A stretch of DNA of 64,000 bases, from assembly GCF_029919115.1 (NCBI RefSeq), contig NZ_CP123990.1, forward strand, positions 2,542,001-2,606,000, in the 5' to 3' direction. Positions 55,483-64,000 of the stretch are shown in pieces (the stretch's first letter is position 1; the number at the start of each line of letters is the position of its first letter). Origin of the DNA: Variovorax paradoxus. Its GTDB lineage: Bacteria > Pseudomonadota > Gammaproteobacteria > Burkholderiales > Burkholderiaceae_C. The notes beneath the pieces are model-generated. The model searched no databases, was not told the origin of the DNA, and saw only the letters and a program-made list of their open reading frames with translations. A program made the translations under genes and the position numbers.

Positions 55483-56115
55483 TCAGTGCAGGTGGCGCGG
55501 ACGGCGGCCCCCGCCATGCCCGCCGCCGCTGCCACTGCCGCCGGTGCCGCGCGGACGCTTGCCGATTTCGAGCGAGTTCACGAGCGCATCGAAGCGGTCG
55601 CTGAAGAGGCGGTCGATTTCGGAGACGACGCCGCCCAGTTCGGCACCGTCGAAGTGGCGCTCCATGAGGTTGACGACGTCTTCCACCAGCAAATCGCGCT
55701 GCACCTGCATGATTGCGGCCGGATTGGGGCCGACGAACAGCATCAGGAAGTCGTCGCGCGACTCTTCTTCGGGGTCGCCCTCTTCCTCGTCGAAGTCGGT
55801 GTCGTAGAACGTGACCTCGATGGCCGCGCCGCGCTCGGAGAGTTCGTTCAGCGCCATGCACATCTCGTCGAGCGCCTGGCGAAAGTCTTCGTCGCCCGGC
55901 ACCGTCCAGCACATCTGGAGCATGTGGTCTTTCTGCTCGAAACGGATGCCGGGTTCCTCCTCGTAGGTGCTGGTGGCACCGTCTGCCAGCGATTTGGCGC
56001 CCGCATAGGTCCAGAGGGGCTTGAGCGCTTCCTGGATCTGGTCGAAGCTGACGTCGGACCGCAGCGGCACGTCGCCGTGCACATGAATTTCAAATGGAGC
56101 GTTGTAACGAGGCAT
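55483..56115 (-). CDS. Uncharacterised acidic protein (possibly DUF6806)
   Basis: 210-residue soluble protein. The centre is very acidic (FYDTDFDEEEGDPEEESRDD), and the C-terminal tail is Gly/Arg/His-rich (GSGSGGGHGGGRRPRHLH). The N-terminal part alternates beta-strands (FEIHVHGDVPLR) and helices. I believe it belongs to a Burkholderiales-restricted family, but the name is from memory. It lies next to a tRNA cluster. Function is unknown. Confidence 0.7.
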   Translation of the reverse strand: MPRYNAPFEIHVHGDVPLRSDVSFDQIQEALKPLWTYAGAKSLADGATSTYEEEPGIRFEQKDHMLQMCWTVPGDEDFRQALDEMCMALNELSERGAAIEVTFYDTDFDEEEGDPEEESRDDFLMLFVGPNPAAIMQVQRDLLVEDVVNLMERHFDGAELGGVVSEIDRLFSDRFDALVNSLEIGKRPRGTGGSGSGGGHGGGRRPRHLH

Positions 56116-56137
56116 TGTGTGCTCCCTTGTCTAGATG

Positions 56138-56229
56138 TGGTGCCCGGAACGGGGGTCGAACCCGTATGCCCCGATTAAGGAAGCGGCGGATTTTAAGTCC
56201 GATGTGTCTACCAATTTCACCATCCGGGC
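56138..56229 (-). tRNA. tRNA-Leu (UAA)
   Basis: Acceptor GCCCGGA pairs with TCCGGGC, the anticodon loop is CTTAAAA (anticodon UAA), a long variable arm marks a class II tRNA, and CCA is encoded. Third gene of the Gly-Cys-Leu cluster. Confidence 0.96.
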
Positions 56230-56333
56230 CTCGGGTTGAACATCGACGATAACCCAAACAAAACGAGCCCCGGCAACGAGGTTGGCGGGGCTCATTTTCA
56301 GTGGAGGGTGGATCGAACTTGATCAGAGAGAGG

Positions 56334-56407
56334 TGGAGGCGCGACCCGGAGTCGAACCGGGCTAGACGGATTTGCAATCCGTTGCATAACCGCTTTGCTA
56401 TCGCGCC
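56334..56407 (-). tRNA. tRNA-Cys (GCA)
   Basis: 74 nt including encoded CCA. Acceptor GGCGCGA, anticodon in ATTGCAAAT (GCA), T-loop GGTTCGACTCC. Second gene of the cluster. Confidence 0.96.
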
Positions 56408-56470
56408 ACGCTGAAAAACGAAATCGAACTCGCGAAAAAAAGGGAAGCATTGCTTCCCTTTTTCAAAAAC

Positions 56471-56546
56471 TGGAGCGGGAAAAGAGTCTCGAACTCTCGA
56501 CCTCAACCTTGGCAAGGTTGCGCTCTACCAACTGAGCTATTCCCGC
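56471..56546 (-). tRNA. tRNA-Gly (GCC)
   Basis: 76 nt including encoded CCA. Acceptor GCGGGAA, anticodon in CTTGCCAAG (GCC), T-loop AGTTCGAGACT. First gene of the cluster. The order Gly(GCC)-Cys(GCA)-Leu(UAA) equals glyW-cysT-leuZ of E. coli. Confidence 0.96.
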
Positions 56547-56560
56547 GTTTCGAGCCTCGA

Positions 56561-56590
56561 ATTATAGAACACTTTTTCGGGGCCCGGCAA
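56561..56590 (-). promoter_or_regulatory. Promoter of the tRNA-Gly-Cys-Leu operon
   Basis: Minus strand TTGCCG (56585-56590), 18-base spacer, TATAAT (56561-56566), ending 14 bases before tRNA-Gly. It lies in the short gap behind lon. Confidence 0.7.
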
Positions 56591-56600
56591 GTTTTGCCAA

Positions 56601-59039
<2,439 letters not shown>

Positions 59040-59169
59040 GAATATCCTTTGATTGATCAGGCAAAGATGGATGGGTGTTGGGGCATTTCAAGCCCATGCA
59101 CCCGGTCTTTGTCGAAGGCGCCGGAAGCTTTGGTGGAAAGAGCCGGCGCCGCGTTCATTCAAGCCTCGC

Positions 59170-60435
59170 TCAAGCCTTCTTGGCCGCTTCCCGGTACACG
59201 AGCAGCGGCGGCTTGTTTTCATCGATTGTGGATTCTTCGACCACAACCTTGTCGACGTTGGTGGCATTCGGGAGCTCGAACATGGTGTCGATGAGCGACT
59301 GTTCGAGGATCGAACGCAAGCCCCGTGCCCCGGTCTTGCGGGCCAGCGCCTTGCGGGCAATGGCCTTCAGCGCCGCGGGACGGATCTCGAGGTCGACACC
59401 TTCCATTTGCAGCAGCTTGGTGAACTGCTTGACCACCGCATTCTTGGGCTCGGTCAGGATCTGCACCAGCGCGTCTTCGCTGAGTTCGGCCAGCGAAGCC
59501 ACCACGGGCATACGGCCGACGAGTTCGGGAATCAGGCCGAACTTGATCAGGTCTTCAGGCTCGACCTCGCGGAACACCTCGGTGATGCTGCGCTGCGCCT
59601 TGCTCTTGACCGAAGCGCCAAAGCCGATGCCCGAGGCTTCGGTGCGGTTTTCGATGACCTTCTCGAGGCCGGCAAACGCACCGCCGCAGATGAACAGGAT
59701 GTTGGTCGTATCGATCTGCAGGAAGTCCTGGTTCGGGTGCTTGCGCCCGCCTTGGGGCGGCACGCTGGCCATGGTGCCTTCGATGAGCTTCAGCAGCGCC
59801 TGCTGCACACCCTCGCCCGACACGTCCCGCGTGATGGAGGGGTTGTCCGACTTGCGCGAGATCTTGTCGATTTCGTCGATGTAGACGATGCCGCGCTGGG
59901 CGCGCTCGACCTCGTAGTTGCAGCTCTGCAGCAGCTTCTGGATGATGTTCTCGACGTCTTCGCCCACATAGCCCGCTTCCGTGAGCGTGGTGGCGTCGGC
60001 CATGACGAAGGGCACGTCGAGCATGCGGGCCAGGGTTTGCGCGAGCAGCGTCTTGCCCGAGCCCGTGGGACCGATCAGCAAGATGTTGCTCTTGCTGAGT
60101 TCGACGTCGTCACCCTTGGCCTTTTCCTTGTGGCGCAGGCGCTTGTAGTGGTTGTACACCGCCACCGACAGCATGCGCTTGGCCGGCTCCTGGCCGATCA
60201 CGTAGTTGTCGAGGTTGGTCTTGATCTCCAGCGGCGTGGGCAGGTCGCTGCGCGACTCGCGCGCCTCTTCACCGGCCGGGAGCTCGTCGCGGATGATTTC
60301 GTTGCAAAGGTCGATGCACTCGTCGCAAATGAAGACCGAAGGGCCCGCGATCAGCTTTTTGACCTCATGCTGGCTCTTGCCGCAGAACGAGCAATAAAGC
60401 GTTTTTTCGCTGGAAGAGCCTTTTTTTTCGGCCAT
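59170..60435 (-). CDS. clpX: ATP-dependent Clp protease ATP-binding subunit ClpX
   Basis: 421-residue AAA+ unfoldase from [11 protein letters not shown]. The zinc site is Cys15, Cys18, Cys37 and Cys40. Walker A is GPTGSGKT (121-128), the pore loop is GYVGED and the ClpP-binding IGF loop is in ASGIGFGAS. It lies 120 bases after clpP, with a strong hairpin between. A longer upstream reading enters the intergenic hairpin and is rejected. Confidence 0.97.
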   Translation of the reverse strand: MAEKKGSSSEKTLYCSFCGKSQHEVKKLIAGPSVFICDECIDLCNEIIRDELPAGEEARESRSDLPTPLEIKTNLDNYVIGQEPAKRMLSVAVYNHYKRLRHKEKAKGDDVELSKSNILLIGPTGSGKTLLAQTLARMLDVPFVMADATTLTEAGYVGEDVENIIQKLLQSCNYEVERAQRGIVYIDEIDKISRKSDNPSITRDVSGEGVQQALLKLIEGTMASVPPQGGRKHPNQDFLQIDTTNILFICGGAFAGLEKVIENRTEASGIGFGASVKSKAQRSITEVFREVEPEDLIKFGLIPELVGRMPVVASLAELSEDALVQILTEPKNAVVKQFTKLLQMEGVDLEIRPAALKAIARKALARKTGARGLRSILEQSLIDTMFELPNATNVDKVVVEESTIDENKPPLLVYREAAKKA

Positions 60436-60476
60436 GGACAGGTGCCTCGTAACGGGGTGGGGACAATGATAACTAA

Positions 60477-60516
60477 ACAAAAACGGCGTTTCCCGTGGGG
60501 AAAACGCCGTTTTTGC
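60477..60516 (-). terminator. Strong hairpin between clpP and clpX
   Basis: AAAAACGGCGTTT pairs with AAACGCCGTTTTT around a loop of about ten bases. On the minus strand it is followed by a T run, as in a Rho-independent terminator. It would stop much of the tig-clpP transcript before clpX. Confidence 0.75.
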
Positions 60517-60554
60517 CTTTTTGGCGCACCGGCGCCACGGCGCGGGCCGATTGA

Positions 60555-61163
60555 TCAGCCGCGCTTTGCAATAACCTGGTCGACCAGGCCGTAATCCTTG
60601 GCTTCGTCCGCCGTGAGGAAATAGTCGCGTTCGGTGTCCGATTTGACTTTCTCGAGCGGCTGGCCCGTGCGCTCGGCCAGGATGCGGTTCATCTGGTCTT
60701 TGGTACGCAGGATGTCGCGGGCATGGATCTCGATATCGGTGGCCTGGCCGCGAGCGCCGCCGAGCACCTGGTGGATCATGATCTTCGAATTGGGCAGCGA
60801 AAAGCGCTTGCCCTTTTCGCCGGCCGCCAGCAAAAAGGCGCCCATGCTGGCCGCAAAGCCGATGCACATCGTGGAAACGTCGGGCTTGATGAACTGCATG
60901 GTGTCATAGATGGCCATGCCGGCGCTCACGCTGCCGCCCGGAGAATTGATATAGAACGAAATGTCCTTGTCCGGATTCTCGCTCTCCAGGAACAGCAACT
61001 GCGCCACCACGAGGTTGGCGGTCTGGTCGTTGACTTCGCCCACCAGGAAAATGATGCGCTCCTTGAGGAGACGCGAATAGATGTCGTAGGACCGCTCGCC
61101 GCGACCCGACTGCTCGATGACCATCGGAATCATGCCGAGGGCCTTGGTATCCTGTGCGCTCAT
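60555..61163 (-). CDS. clpP: ATP-dependent Clp protease proteolytic subunit
   Basis: 202-residue serine peptidase. Ser106 (GFAASMGAF), His131 (MIHQVLGG) and an Asp near residue 180 form the triad. [17 protein letters not shown] is the family signature. It sits between tig and clpX in the conserved order. Confidence 0.97.
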   Translation of the reverse strand: MSAQDTKALGMIPMVIEQSGRGERSYDIYSRLLKERIIFLVGEVNDQTANLVVAQLLFLESENPDKDISFYINSPGGSVSAGMAIYDTMQFIKPDVSTMCIGFAASMGAFLLAAGEKGKRFSLPNSKIMIHQVLGGARGQATDIEIHARDILRTKDQMNRILAERTGQPLEKVKSDTERDYFLTADEAKDYGLVDQVIAKRG

Positions 61164-61222
61164 TGATTTGCTCTCCGGAAAAGGTTCGTTCGCTGTTCGA
61201 ATTTAACTGTACGCCTGAGTGA

Positions 61223-61256
61223 AATGGGGCTCGTGCCGTAAAGCACAAGCCCCATT
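61223..61256 (-). terminator. Stem-loop between tig and clpP
   Basis: AATGGGGCT and GTGC pair with GCAC and AGCCCCATT around CGTAAA, with one mismatch. There is only a short T-rich stretch on the minus strand, so termination may be partial and allow tig-clpP co-transcription. Confidence 0.5.
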
Positions 61257-61286
61257 GGCGTTGCGGGCGGCGGGCAGGCCCGGCGC

Positions 61287-62603
61287 TCAGCCTTGCTGCT
61301 GAGCCATCAACTCGTCGAACGAAACCGACTTTTCGTTGACCTTGGCTTTGCTGAGCACGAAATCGGTCACGTTGTTCTCGATGACGACTGCCTCGACCTC
61401 GGCCAGGCGGTTGTTGTCGCTGAAGTACCAGCGCACGACGTCGGCCGGCTTTTCGTAGCTGGCTGCCAGCTCATCGATGTGCGCCTTGATCTGCTCGGGC
61501 TTGGCCTGCAGGTTGTTGGCACGCACCAGTTCGGCCACCACCAGGCCCAGGCGCACGCGGCGCTCGGCTTGCGGGCGGAACACTTCTTCGGGAATCGGCG
61601 CCTTGTCGGCGTCCTTGATGCCGCGCTGCTTGAGCTCGGCGCGGGCGCCTTCGATCATGCGGTTCACTTCGGACTGCACGCTGGCGTTGGGCAGGTCGAG
61701 CTCGGCGTTGGCCACCAGGGCGTCCATCACGGCGTTCTTGTTGCGGGCCAGCAGGCGGAACTTGACTTCACGCTCGAGGTTCTTCTTGATGTCGGCGCGC
61801 AGGCCTTCGACCGTGGCTTCGGCAATGCCGAGCGACTTGGCGAGTTGTTCGTTGACTTCCGGCAGGTGCGAGGCTTCGATCTTCTTCACGGTGACCATGA
61901 AGTCGGCTTGCTTGCCGGCCACGTCCTTGCCGTGGTAGTCGGCCGGGAACGACAGCGGGAAGGTGCGGCTGTCGCCGGCCTTCATGCCGCGCACGGCGTC
62001 TTCGAATTCCTTCAGCATCTGGCCTTCGCCGACGATGAACTGGAAGTCTTCGGCCTTGCCGCCCTGGAAGGTCTCGCCGTCGATCTTGCCTTCGAAGTCG
62101 ACCGTCACGCGGTCGTTGTCCTGGGCCACGGCGTCTTGTGCGCGCTGCGCGAAGGTGCGGCGCTGCTTGCGCAGGATGTCGAGCGTCTTGTCGATGGCGT
62201 CGTCGCCCACCTCGGCCGAGAGCTTCTCGACTTCGGCGCCCGACAGGTCCTTGATCTTGACTTCGGGGAACACCTCGAACACCGCGTCGAAGGCGAGCTG
62301 GCCTTCGGGCGACTCTTCCTTCTCGGTGATGCGGGGCTGGCCGGCCACGCGCAGCTTGGCTTCGTTGGCGGCTTGCGAGAAGGCTTCACCAACCTTGTCG
62401 TTCATGACCTCGTAGTGCACCGAGTAGCCGTAGCGCTGGGCCACGACGTTCATCGGCACCTTGCCCGGACGGAAGCCATCCATCTTGACGGTGCGCGCGA
62501 GCTTCTTGAGGCGCGAATCGACTTCGGACTGGATGGTGCCGACCGGCAGGGTCAGCGTGATCTTGCGTTCGAGCTTCTCGAGAGTTTCAACGGTCACGGT
62601 CAT
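61287..62603 (-). CDS. tig: Trigger factor
   Basis: 438-residue ribosome-bound chaperone and peptidyl-prolyl isomerase. The ribosome-binding signature is GFRPGKVP (about residues 44-51). An FKBP domain covers roughly 160-245 and the C-terminal helical arms follow. It heads the tig-clpP-clpX-lon block, preceded by a tRNA-Leu gene. Confidence 0.97.
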   Translation of the reverse strand: MTVTVETLEKLERKITLTLPVGTIQSEVDSRLKKLARTVKMDGFRPGKVPMNVVAQRYGYSVHYEVMNDKVGEAFSQAANEAKLRVAGQPRITEKEESPEGQLAFDAVFEVFPEVKIKDLSGAEVEKLSAEVGDDAIDKTLDILRKQRRTFAQRAQDAVAQDNDRVTVDFEGKIDGETFQGGKAEDFQFIVGEGQMLKEFEDAVRGMKAGDSRTFPLSFPADYHGKDVAGKQADFMVTVKKIEASHLPEVNEQLAKSLGIAEATVEGLRADIKKNLEREVKFRLLARNKNAVMDALVANAELDLPNASVQSEVNRMIEGARAELKQRGIKDADKAPIPEEVFRPQAERRVRLGLVVAELVRANNLQAKPEQIKAHIDELAASYEKPADVVRWYFSDNNRLAEVEAVVIENNVTDFVLSKAKVNEKSVSFDELMAQQQG

Positions 62604-62629
62604 GGTGTCTTCCTTGTGAGGGGTGTGGC

Positions 62630-62716
62630 TGGTGCGCGGGGCCGGACTCGAACCGGCACGTTCTTGCGAACGTCAGGACCTAAACCTGGTGCGTCTACCA
62701 ATTTCGCCACCCGCGC
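62630..62716 (-). tRNA. tRNA-Leu (UAG)
   Basis: 87 nt including encoded CCA. Acceptor GCGCGGG, anticodon loop TTTAGGT (anticodon UAG), variable arm ACGTTCGCAAGAACGT, T-loop GGTTCGAGTCC. It lies 26 bases upstream of tig. The repeat cluster follows on its 5' side. Confidence 0.95.
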
Positions 62717-62742
62717 TTGCCAAATTTTTCAGGTGAATGCAA

Positions 62743-62766
62743 AGGCGGACGGTCAGGCGGACGGTC
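62743..62766. repeat. Tandem 12-mer AGGCGGACGGTC (two copies)
   Basis: Two exact head-to-tail copies at 62743-62754 and 62755-62766. The reverse complement GACCGTCCGCCT occurs at 62818-62829 and again at 62885-62896, so the pieces can pair with each other. Confidence 0.9.
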
Positions 62767-62775
62767 CTGGTGCCA

Positions 62776-62808
62776 CGGGTATTCGATATCGCCGATATCG
62801 AATACCCG
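62776..62808. repeat. 33-base palindrome (15-bp stem, 3-base loop)
   Basis: CGGGTATTCGATATC, GCC, GATATCGAATACCCG: a perfect stem with AT-rich core in a GC-rich genome. It lies between inverted copies of the 12-mer, giving nested hairpins. It could act as a transcription block between the RND gene and tRNA-Leu. No T run is present. Confidence 0.9.
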
Positions 62809-62817
62809 CCGCCCAAA

Positions 62818-62951
62818 GACCGTCCGCCTGAAATCGGTCAACCGCGTATTTTAAGCGCTAATCAGACCCTCTTTCGGCTCCCGCGACCGTCCGCCTGAAA
62901 TCGGTCAACCGCGTATTTTAAGCGCTAATCAGACCCTCTTTCGGCTCCCGC
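62818..62951. repeat. Perfect tandem duplication, 67-bp unit
   Basis: 62818-62884 and 62885-62951 are identical. Each unit begins with GACCGTCCGCCTG and ends with CTTTCGGCTCCCGC. On the minus strand each contains the last ten codons of the RND pump gene with its TAA; the proximal copy is used and the distal copy is an untranslated remnant. Confidence 0.95.
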
Positions 62952-64000
62952 TTGATGCGGAATGCGGCGGCGTACATTGCCGGCAGGGCCAGCAGGGTCA
63001 AGACCGTAGCCACGACCAGCCCGCCCATGATGGCAACGGCCATCGGCCCCCAGAACACGCTGCGGGAAAGCGGAATCATCGCCAGTACCGCCGCCGCCGC
63101 GGTCAGCACGATGGGGCGCAGGCGCCGCACGGCCGACTCGACGATGGCGTCCCACGCGGGCACGCCGGCTGCGCGGTCGCTCTCGATCTGGTCGATCAGG
63201 ATCACCGCGTTGCGCTGGATCATGCCCATCAGCGCAATCACGCCCAGGAGCGCGACGAAGCCGAACGGCCGGTTCAGCAGCAGCAGCGCACCGGCAACGC
63301 CGGCAATGCCCATGGGACCGGTAATGAACACCAGCAGCGAGCGGCTGAAGCTGTGCAGCTGCAGCATCAGCAGCGTGAACACCAGGAACAGCATGATCGG
63401 CACGCCCGCCACGATGGAAGCCGAGCCCTTGCTGCTTTCCTCGACGGCGCCCGCCACCTCGATGCGGTAGGCGCCCTCGCCCGCTGCATGCCAGCCGGCT
63501 TCGAGCTTGCGCAACTGCGGCAGCAGCTGCTCGGTGACCGTGGCGCCCTGCAGCCCTTCGACCACGTCGCCCTGCACCGTGATGGCGTAGTCGCGGTTCT
63601 CGCGCCACATCACGCCCGGCTCCCAGGTGAATACAGGCCGCGCGATCTGCGTGAGCGGAATCGAACGCCCGGAGGTCGTGGGCAGGTAGGCGTTGCCGAT
63701 GTCCGAAATGGCCTCGCGCTCGTCCGCTGACTGGCGCAGAACGATGTCGATCAGCAGGTCGTTTTCGCGGTACTGGCCCACCGTGGTTCCGGAGAACATC
63801 GTCTTGGACGCTTGCGCGATTGCCTGGCTGGTCACGCCGAGCGCGCGCGCCTTGGCTTGGTCGACCTCGAGCCGGATCACCTTGACCGACTCGTTCCAGT
63901 TGTCGTTCACGCCGCGCATGTTGGCGTTGTCGCGCAGCACGGCCTTCACCTCGTCGGCATGCGCGCGCAGTTGCGCCGGGTCGGTTCCGATGACGCGGAA
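62918..64000 (-). CDS. RND efflux pump, inner-membrane subunit (3' part; runs off the window)
   Basis: The visible 360 C-terminal residues belong to an AcrB/HAE-type transporter. They show the second periplasmic region (QAKARALGVTSQAIAQ, GRSIPLTQIA) and the last membrane helices (LLGVIALMGMIQRNAVILIDQIE, RLRPIVLTAAAAVLAMIPLS). It resembles acriflavine-resistance-type pumps shorter at the C terminus than CeoB. The 5' part lies beyond 64000. The end of the gene (KREPKEGLISA) falls within a 67-bp tandem duplication. Confidence 0.9.
   Translation of the reverse strand, partial: FRVIGTDPAQLRAHADEVKAVLRDNANMRGVNDNWNESVKVIRLEVDQAKARALGVTSQAIAQASKTMFSGTTVGQYRENDLLIDIVLRQSADEREAISDIGNAYLPTTSGRSIPLTQIARPVFTWEPGVMWRENRDYAITVQGDVVEGLQGATVTEQLLPQLRKLEAGWHAAGEGAYRIEVAGAVEESSKGSASIVAGVPIMLFLVFTLLMLQLHSFSRSLLVFITGPMGIAGVAGALLLLNRPFGFVALLGVIALMGMIQRNAVILIDQIESDRAAGVPAWDAIVESAVRRLRPIVLTAAAAVLAMIPLSRSVFWGPMAVAIMGGLVVATVLTLLALPAMYAAAFRIKREPKEGLISA

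Overview
The window reads as a chromosomal segment of a high-GC betaproteobacterium of the order Burkholderiales, most likely family Comamonadaceae and close to Variovorax. The reasons are the protein relationships (Bug-family solute receptor, small Trp-rich TIGR04438-type protein, ceo/bpe-type efflux operon), the betaproteobacterial zapA-6S RNA-TauE arrangement, the tig-clpP-clpX-lon block with its tRNAs, and uniform GC-rich codon use. I see no insertion sequence, prophage, CRISPR array or rRNA. Genes are densely packed, and many in the same direction overlap by 1 to 4 bases.

Region by region. (1) 1-2.7 kb: endonuclease III (nth), an SDR oxidoreductase and an AraC regulator. (2) 2.7-6.5 kb: cobC-cobS-cobT-cobQ, late cobalamin assembly, read leftward. 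(3) 6.6-14.8 kb: an RND efflux operon (outer-membrane channel, pump, adaptor) preceded by a lipase-like protein and a divergent LysR regulator. This order matches Burkholderia ceoR-llpE-ceoA-ceoB-opcM / bpeT-llpE-bpeE-bpeF-oprC. The lipase-like protein has lost its nucleophilic serine and catalytic histidine. (4) 14.9-24.6 kb: a leftward gene string headed by a cobalamin riboswitch: btuB, cobU, btuF, btuC, btuD, cobO, cbiB, a CobD/CobC-type aminotransferase, then lrgA, lrgB and an OsmC-like gene. Regions 2 and 4 supply corrinoid uptake, adenosylation, aminopropanol arm and lower-ligand attachment. No corrin-ring genes are seen, so the visible set fits salvage.

(5) 24.8-27 kb: a ZapB-like coiled-coil protein, zapA, 6S RNA, a TauE/SafE permease and a universal stress protein. 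(6) 27-30.3 kb: AraC regulator, nitrilase and aldoxime dehydratase, together converting R-CH=NOH to R-CN to R-COOH. (7) 30.3-35.9 kb: a malonate block (malonyl-CoA synthetase, enoyl-CoA hydratase-like protein, Bug receptor, malonyl-CoA decarboxylase, GntR regulator) leading to acetyl-CoA. (8) 36-46.9 kb: lgt, LysR/ilvD, small membrane and cytochrome genes, acetyl-CoA synthetase, a YqhA-like protein, LysR/NmrA-like pair, and fumC. (9) 47-54 kb: glycine betaine/proline ABC importer proVWX behind a strong promoter and a roughly 330-base leader, then class I fumarase, glutamate racemase and an unknown exported protein.

(10) 54.1-62.7 kb: UMF1-type MFS transporter, an uncharacterised acidic protein, tRNA-Gly/Cys/Leu, and the proteostasis block lon, clpX, clpP, tig with tRNA-Leu(UAG). 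(11) 62.7-64 kb: an unusual repeat cluster (tandem 12-mers, a 33-base palindrome, a perfect 67-bp tandem duplication) at the 3' end of a second RND pump gene that runs off the window.

The observations I rate highest are the catalytically degenerate LlpE-like protein, the repeat cluster that duplicated the end of the RND gene, the apparent extension of the B12-riboswitch operon into lrgAB and osmC, the aldoxime-nitrile pathway cluster, and the long proV leader.
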